A DNA stretch of 64,000 nucleotides, from the NCBI GenBank assembly GCA_963931615.1, contig OZ007032.1, positions 248,001 to 312,000 on the forward strand, read 5' to 3'. A model generated the notes under the pieces. The model saw nothing but the letters and a program-made list of their open reading frames with translations, searched no databases and had not been told where the DNA came from. The translations under genes were made by a program, and so were the position numbers. Shown here in pieces: positions 40,925 to 48,476 of the stretch; position 1 is the first letter of the stretch; each line of letters starts with the position of its first letter. The stretch comes from Coprenecus sp902388455 (lineage in GTDB: Bacteria > Bacteroidota > Bacteroidia > Bacteroidales > UBA932).

Positions 40925-43228
40925 TTAATGCCGGGCGCTCATCTCGAACTCGAGGAGGCCGCCGGCGAGTATCTGGCCGATGGTGAGTTTCAGGACGCCG
41001 TCCTCTCCGGGCTGCAGGCGTGTGCCGTTGAGGCTGACGGAGCGGACATAGCGGTTGCGGTCGGAGACTTTCGGGGCTTTTATCTCGAGAGTCCGGCCGT
41101 TTTCCAGGTTGATCTTCATGTAAGGGAGGTAGGGGGCTCCGAGGATGTACTCGCCGCTGCCTGGGCAGACGGGGTAGAAGCCCATGGCGGAGAAGATGTA
41201 CCAGGCGGACATCTGGCCGCAGTCGTCGTTGCCGCAGAGGCCGTCGATGTTGTTGCGGTACATCCGGTTCATGATCTCGCGCTGCCAGTACTGGGTCTTC
41301 CAGGGGCTGGAGGTCCAGGCGTAGAGGAAGGGTATGTGGTGGCTGGGCTCGTTGCCGTGGACATAGCCGCCGAGGATGCCTTCGCGGGTGACGTCCTCGG
41401 TGCCGGCGAAGAACTCGTCGGGCAGGTGCATGGTGAACAGGGTGTCGAGGTTGGCCTCGAACTGCTCTGCTCCGCCCATGGCCTCTATCAGGCCGGGTAC
41501 GTCATGGGGCACGTAGAAGGAGTAGTTGAGGGAGTTGCCCTCGATGAAGCCCTGGCCGTGGGTGCTGAGCAGGTCGAAGTCAGCCTTGAAGGTGCCGTCC
41601 TCGTGGCGGGGACGGGCGTGACGGGTTTCGGGGTCGAAGACGTTGCGCCAGTTGCCGGAGCGCTTGAGGTACTGCTCCGCGATGTCGGTCTGGCCTGCAT
41701 CGGCGGCGGTCTTGTAGACAGTCCAGTCGTCGTAGGCATATTCGAGGGTCACCGAGGCCGAGCTGCCGGATGCCTCCATGGGCACGTACCCGAGGCGCAT
41801 CATCTCGCCGGTGCCCTCGTAGTAGGGTATGGAGGAGCTGCGCACCATGGCTTTCAGGGCCCGGGCCGTATCGACAGGGATGCCGGCGGCGATGGCGTCG
41901 GCGAGGACGGAGACGCTGTGGTAGCCTATCATGCACCAGTTCTCATTGGCGTTGTGGCTCCATACCGGCAGGGCTCCGTGGACGCTCTGCTCGGAGTGGG
42001 CGATCATGGACTCGATGATGTCATGGCTGCGCTCCCGCTGGATGATGTTGTAGAGCGGGTGCAGGGCCCGGAAGGTGTCCCAGGTGGAGAATATGGTGTA
42101 GTTCGTAAAGCCTTCCGCGCGGTGGATATTGCCGTCCACTCCCCGGTAGAGTCCGTCCACGTCGCAGTAGACCGAAGGGTTGATCATCGTGTGGTAGAGG
42201 GAGGTGTAGAGCATGGACAGCTGGTCCTCATTGCCCTCGGCCTCGATGACCGAGAGGGCATTGTCCCAGGCTGCTCCGGCTTCGGCCGCCACGGTCTCAA
42301 AATCCTTTCCAGCCGCCTCCGCCTCCAGATTCCTGACCGCTCCGGCGGTGCTCACCCCCGACAGGGCGACCTTCACCTCCAGTTCCCGGCCCTCCGAGGG
42401 GTCGAATTCGAACCAGGCCGCTATCTTCCTGCCTCCGATTTCCGGGAAATTGTGCTCCAGGTCGAACTTGCGGTAGAACCCGTTGTAGAGCACCTTCCCG
42501 AATTCCTTGTAGCCGTACTCGCGTATTGGCCTTGAAAACGATATCGCGAAGTAGGTGTAGTTGGTCCGCGCCCAGCCGTTGGTGATCCGGTAGCCGGTCA
42601 GCAGGGTGTCGTTCTCGACCCGGATCTGGGCCCAGAGCACCTTGCCGTCGTAGTTGTAGATGCCGTGTATCAGATCCAGGATGACCCGCTGCTCCGTGGC
42701 TCCCTCGGGGTAGGTGTACTTGTGGACTCCGGTCCTCGTGGTGGCGGTCAGCTGGGCCCGTATGCCGTAGTCCTCCAGGAAGGCCTCGTAGTATCCGGGC
42801 CGGGCCACTTCCCGCTCATGTGAGTATCGGGAACGGTATCCCGCATCAGGGTCGGCCGCCGTTCCGGGCCTCAGTTTCAGCTCGCCGGTGGTGGGCATCA
42901 GCAGCACGTCCCCGAGGTCCGAGTGTCCCGTACCGCTGAAATGCGTGTGGCTGAAGCCCACTATCGTACTGTCGCCGTACTGGTAGCCGGCGCAGTAACG
43001 GTAGGCTTCGGGCTGGTACCGTCCGTCGATGTTGTGCGGCACGGTGTCCGTGTCGGGGCTGAGCTGCACTATTCCGAAAGGATAGCAGGCCCCGGGGAAC
43101 GTATGCCCCATACCGTTTGTTCCTATCATGGGATTCACCCATTTCGAGAGGCTGTCAGCCCCTGCCGCAGCCGCTCCGATAACAGTCATCGCTGTCATTG
43201 CCAGAGTACAGAAGAGTTGTCTTTTCAT
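40925..43228 (-). CDS. GH92 alpha-mannosidase
   Basis: A 767-residue exported exo-alpha-mannosidase of family GH92, which removes mannose from N-glycans or yeast mannan with Ca2+. Signal peptide up to about residue 24. The N-terminal beta-sandwich starts with VNPMIGTNGMGHTFPGACYP and contains GFSHTHFSGTGHSDLGD; the (alpha/alpha)6 domain contains YTIFSTWDTFRALHPL, GALPVWSHNANENWCMIGYH, GNEPSHHIPFLYAW and GLCGNDDCGQMSAWYIF, all strong family blocks. The linkage preference (1,2, 1,3 or other) cannot be read here. Its ATG is 4 bp from a -7-like box and divergent from the UvrA-like gene. Confidence 0.94.
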   Translation of the reverse strand: MKRQLFCTLAMTAMTVIGAAAAGADSLSKWVNPMIGTNGMGHTFPGACYPFGIVQLSPDTDTVPHNIDGRYQPEAYRYCAGYQYGDSTIVGFSHTHFSGTGHSDLGDVLLMPTTGELKLRPGTAADPDAGYRSRYSHEREVARPGYYEAFLEDYGIRAQLTATTRTGVHKYTYPEGATEQRVILDLIHGIYNYDGKVLWAQIRVENDTLLTGYRITNGWARTNYTYFAISFSRPIREYGYKEFGKVLYNGFYRKFDLEHNFPEIGGRKIAAWFEFDPSEGRELEVKVALSGVSTAGAVRNLEAEAAGKDFETVAAEAGAAWDNALSVIEAEGNEDQLSMLYTSLYHTMINPSVYCDVDGLYRGVDGNIHRAEGFTNYTIFSTWDTFRALHPLYNIIQRERSHDIIESMIAHSEQSVHGALPVWSHNANENWCMIGYHSVSVLADAIAAGIPVDTARALKAMVRSSSIPYYEGTGEMMRLGYVPMEASGSSASVTLEYAYDDWTVYKTAADAGQTDIAEQYLKRSGNWRNVFDPETRHARPRHEDGTFKADFDLLSTHGQGFIEGNSLNYSFYVPHDVPGLIEAMGGAEQFEANLDTLFTMHLPDEFFAGTEDVTREGILGGYVHGNEPSHHIPFLYAWTSSPWKTQYWQREIMNRMYRNNIDGLCGNDDCGQMSAWYIFSAMGFYPVCPGSGEYILGAPYLPYMKINLENGRTLEIKAPKVSDRNRYVRSVSLNGTRLQPGEDGVLKLTIGQILAGGLLEFEMSARH

Positions 43229-43232
43229 ACCG

Positions 43233-43240
43233 CGAATTTA
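43233..43240 (-). promoter_or_regulatory. -7-like box 4 bp from the GH92 ATG
   Basis: Minus-strand TAAATTCG, identical in sequence and distance to that of the antiporter gene (31726-31733). Confidence 0.4.
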
Positions 43241-43253
43241 TGGAAAAAGTTGA

Positions 43254-43261
43254 TAAATTTG
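43254..43261 (+). promoter_or_regulatory. -7 box for the UvrA-like gene
   Basis: TAAATTTG, exact TAnnTTTG match, 22 bp before the ATG at 43284. Confidence 0.5.
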
Positions 43262-43283
43262 TGCAGTAAATTCAAAATAGACA

Positions 43284-45779
43284 ATGAAGGAAAATATTGA
43301 CAGACCGGACAGGATAGAGGTGCGCGGGGCGAGGGTGCACAATCTTAAGAATATCGATGTGGACGTGCCGCTGGGGAAGGTCGTGGGGATAGCGGGGGTG
43401 TCGGGCTCGGGCAAGAGCTCGCTGGCCCTCGGGGTGCTGTATGCGGAGGGCTCGCGGCGCTATCTCGAGTCTCTGTCGACATATACCCGCCGGAGAATGA
43501 CTCAGGCGGCGCGGGCGAGCGTGGATGAGGTGCTCTACGTGCCGGCGGCCCTGGCCATGCACCAGAGGCCGGCGGTGCCGGGTATCCGCAGCACCTTCGG
43601 CACTGGGACGGAGCTGCTCAACATGCTGCGCCTGATCTATTCGCGCTTAGCCTCCCACCGCTGCCCGAACGGGCATTACGTGACACCGTCGCTCAATGTG
43701 GCGGCCGGTCTGGAACTGGTCTGCCCGGAGTGCGGGGCGCATTTCTACGCACCGTCCGCAGAGGAATTGTCCTTCAACAGCAGCGGCGCCTGCCCTGCTT
43801 GCGACGGCACCGGAACTGTCCGCACCGTGGATGAGTCCACCTTAGTGCCGGACGAGACCCTGAGCATCGATCAGGGTGCGGTGCTGCCGTGGAATACCCT
43901 GATGTGGTCCCTGATGACCGATGTCTGCCGGGCGATGGGAGTGCGCACGGACGTGCCTTTCAACCAGTTGACCCCGAAGGAGCGGGATATTGTCTTTCAC
44001 GGACCGGCCGAGAAGAAGCACATATTCTACCATTCGAAGAATACCAATCAGGCCGGGGAATTGGATTTTACCTACTACAATGCCGTCTATACCGTGCAGA
44101 ACGCCCTTGCGAAGGTCAAGGACGAGAAGGGGATGAAGCGGGTGGAGCGGTTCCTGAAGACCGGGCCGTGTCCTGACTGCGGGGGCTCGCGTTTCTCCGA
44201 GGCTGCCCGCGCTCCTAGGGTCAGGGGCATTTCCATAGACGAGGCGTGCCGGATGAGTCTGCGGGAACTGGTGGAATGGGTGCGCGGGGTGCCGGCTTCC
44301 CTGCCGGAGGAGATGCGTCCGATGGCCGAAAGGATCTGCGAGTCGTTCCTGGATGCTTCGGTGCGGCTGCTGGATCTGGGTGTTGGGTATTTGAGTCTGG
44401 ACCGCGCTTCGTCCACGCTTTCGACCGGGGAGCGGCAGAGGATGCAGCTGGCCAGGGCGGTGCGTAACCGTACCACAGGGGTGCTCTATGTGCTGGACGA
44501 GCCGTCGATAGGGCTGCATCCGGCCAATATCGTCGGGCTGGCAGGGGTGATGAAGGACCTGATAGCCGACGGCAATTCGATAGTGCTCGTGGACCACGAT
44601 GTGCAGATACTCAAGGAGTCGGACTGGATGATCGAGATGGGGCCCGGGGCCGGTTCTTCGGGCGGACAGGTGATCGCGCAGGGGACGCTGGAGGATATCG
44701 GGCGGTGCCCGGCTTCGAAGATAGGCCCGTTTCTGACCGGGCAGGCAGGGGTGAGTGCCCGGAAGCGGGCGGCTGAATCCGAGATGTTTGCTTACGGACG
44801 TATCCATATCTCGACGGCTGCGATACATACGGTGAAGCCGCTGGAGGTGGATATCCCCAAGGGGCGGCTGACCGTGGTGACCGGAGTGTCGGGCTCGGGC
44901 AAGACGACTCTTATACTGGAGAGTCTGGTGCCGGGTCTGCAGGCGATGGTTTCGGGCGGGAAGCTGCCGGACCACGTGCTGGCCGTACAGGCCGACGGCA
45001 TCCGGCACGCCAAGCTGATAGACGCTACGCCCATAGGCATCAATATCCGCTCTACCGTAGCCACATACGCCAACGTACACGACGAGCTGCGCAAGGTATA
45101 CGCCCGCACTCCCGACGCCAAGGCCGCCGGCTGGAAGGACGGGGATTTCTCCTACAATACCGGCCGTCTGCGCTGTCCTACCTGTGACGGTACTGGCGTC
45201 ATCAGCCTCGACGTACAGTTCCTGCCCGACGTGGACATCCCCTGTCCGGACTGCCGTGGCTCCCGCTATTCCAAGGCGGCTTACCGTATCCGCCGGGAGA
45301 ATTTCGAGGGAACCTATCACTCTCTTCCCGAATTGATGGCGATGGATGTCAGCGACGCTCTCGTGGCATGCGGGGACCTCAGGACAGTGCGTCAGCGGCT
45401 TCAGGTGCTTCAGGACCTTGGCTTGGGCTATCTGACTCTCGGCGAGCAGACTCCCGGACTGTCGGGCGGCGAGGCCCAGCGTCTCAAGCTGGCCAGCGAG
45501 ATGGGACGCGGTCAGGACGATTCGGTCTTCGTGTTCGACGAGCCTACCATAGGACTGCATCCTTCTGATGTACAGACTCTTCTGCAGGTCTTCCAGAGCC
45601 TGATAGACCACGGCGCCACGGTCATCGTCATCGAGCACGACATCGATGTCATCCGCTCAGCCGACTACGTCATCGACATGGGCCCCGGCGGCGGCGAGGA
45701 AGGCGGCCGCATCGTGGCAGCCGGCACTCCTGACGACATCCGCCGCTGCCCTTCCAGCGTCACCGGGCGGTTTATCTGA
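43284..45779 (+). CDS. UvrA-like ABC ATPase (UvrA2 type)
   Basis: An 831-residue excinuclease-subunit-A homologue, about 110 residues shorter than housekeeping UvrA. Both ABC modules are intact: Walker A GVSGSGKSSLALGVLYAEG (near 35) and GVSGSGKTTLILESL (near 535), signatures TLSTGERQRMQLARA and GLSGGEAQRLKLASEM, and Walker B VLDEPSIGLHP and VFDEPTIGLHP. Three zinc-type CxxC pairs are present (CPECG/CPACDGTG, CPDCGGSR, CPTCDGTG/CPDCRGSR). The UvrB-binding region after the first Walker A is reduced, as in UvrA2 proteins, which are linked to tolerance of DNA-damaging drugs rather than core repair. The genome presumably has a full uvrA elsewhere. Confidence 0.9.
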   Translation: MKENIDRPDRIEVRGARVHNLKNIDVDVPLGKVVGIAGVSGSGKSSLALGVLYAEGSRRYLESLSTYTRRRMTQAARASVDEVLYVPAALAMHQRPAVPGIRSTFGTGTELLNMLRLIYSRLASHRCPNGHYVTPSLNVAAGLELVCPECGAHFYAPSAEELSFNSSGACPACDGTGTVRTVDESTLVPDETLSIDQGAVLPWNTLMWSLMTDVCRAMGVRTDVPFNQLTPKERDIVFHGPAEKKHIFYHSKNTNQAGELDFTYYNAVYTVQNALAKVKDEKGMKRVERFLKTGPCPDCGGSRFSEAARAPRVRGISIDEACRMSLRELVEWVRGVPASLPEEMRPMAERICESFLDASVRLLDLGVGYLSLDRASSTLSTGERQRMQLARAVRNRTTGVLYVLDEPSIGLHPANIVGLAGVMKDLIADGNSIVLVDHDVQILKESDWMIEMGPGAGSSGGQVIAQGTLEDIGRCPASKIGPFLTGQAGVSARKRAAESEMFAYGRIHISTAAIHTVKPLEVDIPKGRLTVVTGVSGSGKTTLILESLVPGLQAMVSGGKLPDHVLAVQADGIRHAKLIDATPIGINIRSTVATYANVHDELRKVYARTPDAKAAGWKDGDFSYNTGRLRCPTCDGTGVISLDVQFLPDVDIPCPDCRGSRYSKAAYRIRRENFEGTYHSLPELMAMDVSDALVACGDLRTVRQRLQVLQDLGLGYLTLGEQTPGLSGGEAQRLKLASEMGRGQDDSVFVFDEPTIGLHPSDVQTLLQVFQSLIDHGATVIVIEHDIDVIRSADYVIDMGPGGGEEGGRIVAAGTPDDIRRCPSSVTGRFI

Positions 45780-45811
45780 TAATTTGTATAATCTGTTTAA
45801 AGTGCTGAGGT

Positions 45812-46783
45812 ATGGAATTGAATGATAAGATTGTGATTTACAGGACAGAAGATGGACAGACTGCTATAGATGTTAAATTGGAGCAGGATACAGTGTGGCT
45901 CTCCGCAAATCAAATGTCAACTTTATTTGACAGGGATGAAAAGACAATAAGAAAGCATATAAATAATGTGTTTGCGGAGAATGAATTGGAAAGAGAAAAC
46001 AACACGCATTTTTTGCGTGTTGATGGAGTAAAACAGCCAGTTGCTTTTTATTCCTTGGATGTCATCATCTCTGTAGGATATCGTGTGAAAAGCCAGCGTG
46101 GTACTCAGTTCCGCATTTGGGCCAACAAAGTGCTGAAAGACTATCTGGTAAAAGGCTATGCCGTCAACAAAGCCCTGACCGAGCAGCGGTATTCAGAATT
46201 GAAACAGCTGGTGGCAGTTCTGGGCCGGACAGTCAAGGCGCAGGAGGCATTGACTTCCGAAGATGCGCTTAACCTGGTGGCGGTCGTCACTGACTACACA
46301 TACGCGCTGGACACGCTGGACAGGTACGATTATCAGCAGTTGTCCGTAGAGCAGACCACGAACGAAGAAAAATTCCACGCCACCTACGAAGGGGCCATGA
46401 ATGTCATCCGTGAATTGAAGGAGAAGTTCGGCGGAAGCAAGTGGTTTGCCAATGAGAAGGATGATTCGTTCAAAAGTTCCATAGGCCAGATCTACCAGAC
46501 ATTTGACGGACAGGATCTCTATCCCTCAGTCGAGGAAAAGGCCGCCATGCTGCTCTACCTGGTCACGAAGAACCACTCGTTCACTGACGGCAACAAACGC
46601 ATTGCCGCAACTCTTTTTCTATGGTTCATGGCCGGTAACGGTATCCTCTACAACCCGGACGGCACGAAGCGCATAGCCGACAACACTCTGGTGGCCCTCA
46701 CGCTCATGATAGCCGAAAGCCGCACGGAGGAGAAGGACATGATGGTGAAGGTCGTCGTAAACCTGATAAACAAGAACAACTAA
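45812..46783 (+). CDS. RhuM-Fic/DOC fusion protein
   Basis: A 323-residue protein. Residues 1-125 form the RhuM-type domain (VWLSANQMSTLFDRDEKTIR, then FYSLDVIISVGYRVKSQRGT and FRIWANKVLKDYLVKGYA), similar to that of the gene at 26062. Residues from about 150 form a Fic/DOC domain with the motif HSFTDGNKRIAATLF (about 265-280), the active-site loop HxFxDGNKR. Fic proteins usually transfer AMP or phosphate from nucleotides to proteins; DOC toxins phosphorylate EF-Tu. No separate antitoxin gene is adjacent, so self-control is likely. It follows the UvrA-like gene by 32 bp without a visible promoter; base use shifts towards AT at its start, suggesting transfer. Confidence 0.93.
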   Translation: MELNDKIVIYRTEDGQTAIDVKLEQDTVWLSANQMSTLFDRDEKTIRKHINNVFAENELERENNTHFLRVDGVKQPVAFYSLDVIISVGYRVKSQRGTQFRIWANKVLKDYLVKGYAVNKALTEQRYSELKQLVAVLGRTVKAQEALTSEDALNLVAVVTDYTYALDTLDRYDYQQLSVEQTTNEEKFHATYEGAMNVIRELKEKFGGSKWFANEKDDSFKSSIGQIYQTFDGQDLYPSVEEKAAMLLYLVTKNHSFTDGNKRIAATLFLWFMAGNGILYNPDGTKRIADNTLVALTLMIAESRTEEKDMMVKVVVNLINKNN

Positions 46784-46803
46784 GAGGTGTGTGATAGCCT
46801 GGC

Positions 46804-46973
46804 TACGGTAAGTACTGCAGCGGCTTCGTTTTGTAATACTTCGATAGACAGGCCTTTACAAATGCAACGAGTGCTTTTCGGACATTTTTGACCCTTCCGA
46901 AAGCACACGCTCTAATTGTAACTTAATGATTTAAAGATAATTGCATTTTTAGGCCGCTTCTCTGCTTGCCGTT
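46804..46973. mobile_element. MITE-like element, copy 2 (~169 bp, inverted)
   Basis: Left end ACGGTAAGTACTGCAGCGGC, right end in reverse AACGGCAAGCAGAGAAGCGG; the central hairpin (46865-46911) is built on CGAGTGCTTTTCGG and CCGAAAGCACACG. Compared with the copy at 35282-35450, the element lies in reverse orientation: CACTCGTT and AGCGTGTG have changed sides and the flanking AT-rich segments agree after reversal. It fills the gap between the RhuM-Fic gene and the glycosyltransferase promoter. Confidence 0.7.
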
Positions 46974-46999
46974 ACGCAAATTCACATGAAAACATTTAC

Positions 47000-47007
47000 T
47001 ATCTTTG
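47000..47007 (+). promoter_or_regulatory. -7 box for the glycosyltransferase gene
   Basis: TATCTTTG, exact TAnnTTTG match, 19 bp before the ATG at 47027 and 27 bp past the MITE-like element. Confidence 0.55.
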
Positions 47008-47026
47008 AGAGGCTAATCAGAAAGAT

Positions 47027-48343
47027 ATGGAAATAATCGAAAGAGACAATGGATACGTGCTGCTGCGGGTAGGACCGGAGCGGAAGATGTATGATGCCGG
47101 GCAGGCCGGCGGAAGGCTGCTGGAGGAGACTGTCCGGACGGGGGCGGCGATGGTGTACTGTGACTATTGGCTGCGGACGGCGGACGGGCGGCGGAAGGAC
47201 AATCCGGTCAATGATTATCAGCTCGGCAGTGTGCGGGAGGACTTCGACTTCGGGGCGCTGGTGGCTGTGAATGAGGATCTGATGGAGAAATGGGAGCAGG
47301 AGACGGCGGAGGGCAATGCAGAAGGCGGCACGGTGCTGAAATACGGCCGGTGGTATTCACTGAGGCTCTTCCTCTCGCGGCACGGGGCGCTGGTGCATCT
47401 GCCGCAGATGCTCTACGGGGTGGACGAGGTGGATCCGAGGGCTTCTGGACAGAAGCAGTTCGACTATGTGGACCCGAGGAACCGGGAGGCGCAGATAGAG
47501 ATGGAGGCTATTTTTACGGATCATCTAAGGAAAATAGGGGCGTGGCTGCCGCAGCGGACGCGGACGGTAGGAGAGGACGGCGGAATCTATGCCGTCGAGG
47601 CTTCGGTCATCATCCCGGTGCTCAACCGTGCAGCCACGATCCAGGACGCACTCCGCTCGGCGCTCTCGCAGCAGACGGATTTCCCGTTCAATGTCATAGT
47701 GATAGACAATCATTCCACCGACGGAACATCGGAAAGGATAGATGAACTGGCCTCGTCCGACAGCCGGGTGATTCACGTTATCCCGGAGGAGACCGGTCTG
47801 GGCATAGGCGGCTGCTGGAATGCCGGCATCAATCATCCGGCTTGCGGACGCTATGCCGTGCAGCTCGACAGCGACGACATGTACAGTGGGCCGGATACCC
47901 TGCAGAGGATAGTGGACGTGTTCCGCCGCGAGCGGTGCGCCGTGGTCATCGGCAGCTACATGATGACCGACTTCGACCTGCGGCCCATACCGCCCGGAGT
48001 CATCGACCACCGTGAGTGGACCGATTCCAACGGCCACAACAACGCTCTGCGCATCAACGGCCTCGGTGCTCCCCGCGCCTTCCACGCCGCTACCCTGCGC
48101 TCCGTCGGCGGCTTCGAGAACGTCTCCTACGGCGAGGACTACGGCGTGGCGCTCCGCCTGACCCGCGAGTACCGCCTCTGCCGCATCTACGATCCGGTGT
48201 ACAGCTGCCGCCGCTGGGGCGGAAACTCAGATGCCGCCCTGGATATCTTCAGGATCAACGCCCACAACGCCTACAAGGACTCCCTCCGCACCCGCGAGCT
48301 CCTCGCCCGCCAGCAGATGAATAACGGCCGACTTGGTGAATGA
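47027..48343 (+). CDS. GT2 glycosyltransferase with an extra N-terminal region
   Basis: A 438-residue cytoplasmic glycosyltransferase. The C-terminal half (about 190-430) is a GT-A fold of family 2: VEASVIIPVLNRAATIQDAL, FNVIVIDNHSTDGTSERI, and YAVQLDSDDMY, which carries the metal-binding DxD, then GGFENVSYGEDYGVALRL. The N-terminal 180 residues (MVYCDYWLRTADGRRKDNPV, GRWYSLRLFLSRHGALVHLP) look like the C-terminal part of another GT2 domain, so the protein may be a truncated tandem glycosyltransferase. Acceptor unknown. Its last codons (LGE and stop) belong to a 23-bp tandem repeat, so the natural C-terminus may be changed. Confidence 0.87.
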   Translation: MEIIERDNGYVLLRVGPERKMYDAGQAGGRLLEETVRTGAAMVYCDYWLRTADGRRKDNPVNDYQLGSVREDFDFGALVAVNEDLMEKWEQETAEGNAEGGTVLKYGRWYSLRLFLSRHGALVHLPQMLYGVDEVDPRASGQKQFDYVDPRNREAQIEMEAIFTDHLRKIGAWLPQRTRTVGEDGGIYAVEASVIIPVLNRAATIQDALRSALSQQTDFPFNVIVIDNHSTDGTSERIDELASSDSRVIHVIPEETGLGIGGCWNAGINHPACGRYAVQLDSDDMYSGPDTLQRIVDVFRRERCAVVIGSYMMTDFDLRPIPPGVIDHREWTDSNGHNNALRINGLGAPRAFHAATLRSVGGFENVSYGEDYGVALRLTREYRLCRIYDPVYSCRRWGGNSDAALDIFRINAHNAYKDSLRTRELLARQQMNNGRLGE

Positions 48344-48413
48344 AAACAGTCCAACTTGGTGAATGAAAACAGTCCAGCTTGGTGAATGAAAACAGTCCAG
48401 CTTGGTGAATAAG
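48331..48413 (+). repeat. 23-bp tandem repeat, 3.6 units, overlapping the gene end
   Basis: Units start at 48331, 48354, 48377 and 48400 (last one partial). Each starts RCTTGGTGAATG and ends CAGTCCA; the only variation in the full units is A or G at the first base. The first unit supplies the last codons and stop of the glycosyltransferase gene. Confidence 0.95.
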
Positions 48414-48447
48414 TCTTCGTAAATTATTTTATTTCAATATTTAGTGT

Positions 48448-48455
48448 TATATTTG
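48448..48455 (+). promoter_or_regulatory. -7 box for the DUF4143 ATPase gene
   Basis: TATATTTG, exact match, 21 bp before the ATG at 48477. A longer frame from 48444 would start inside this box and is rejected. Confidence 0.6.
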
Positions 48456-48476
48456 CAAAAGTCAAAAATAACGCTG

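Noticed and set aside
40928..42535. Long open frame (535 codons) on the plus strand opposite the GH92 gene
   Set aside because: Antisense shadow caused by GC-rich codons; the opposite strand codes a full GH92 enzyme with all family motifs.
43842..45638. Long open frame (598 codons) on the minus strand opposite the UvrA-like gene
   Set aside because: No recognisable domain, and the plus strand carries intact ABC motifs throughout.
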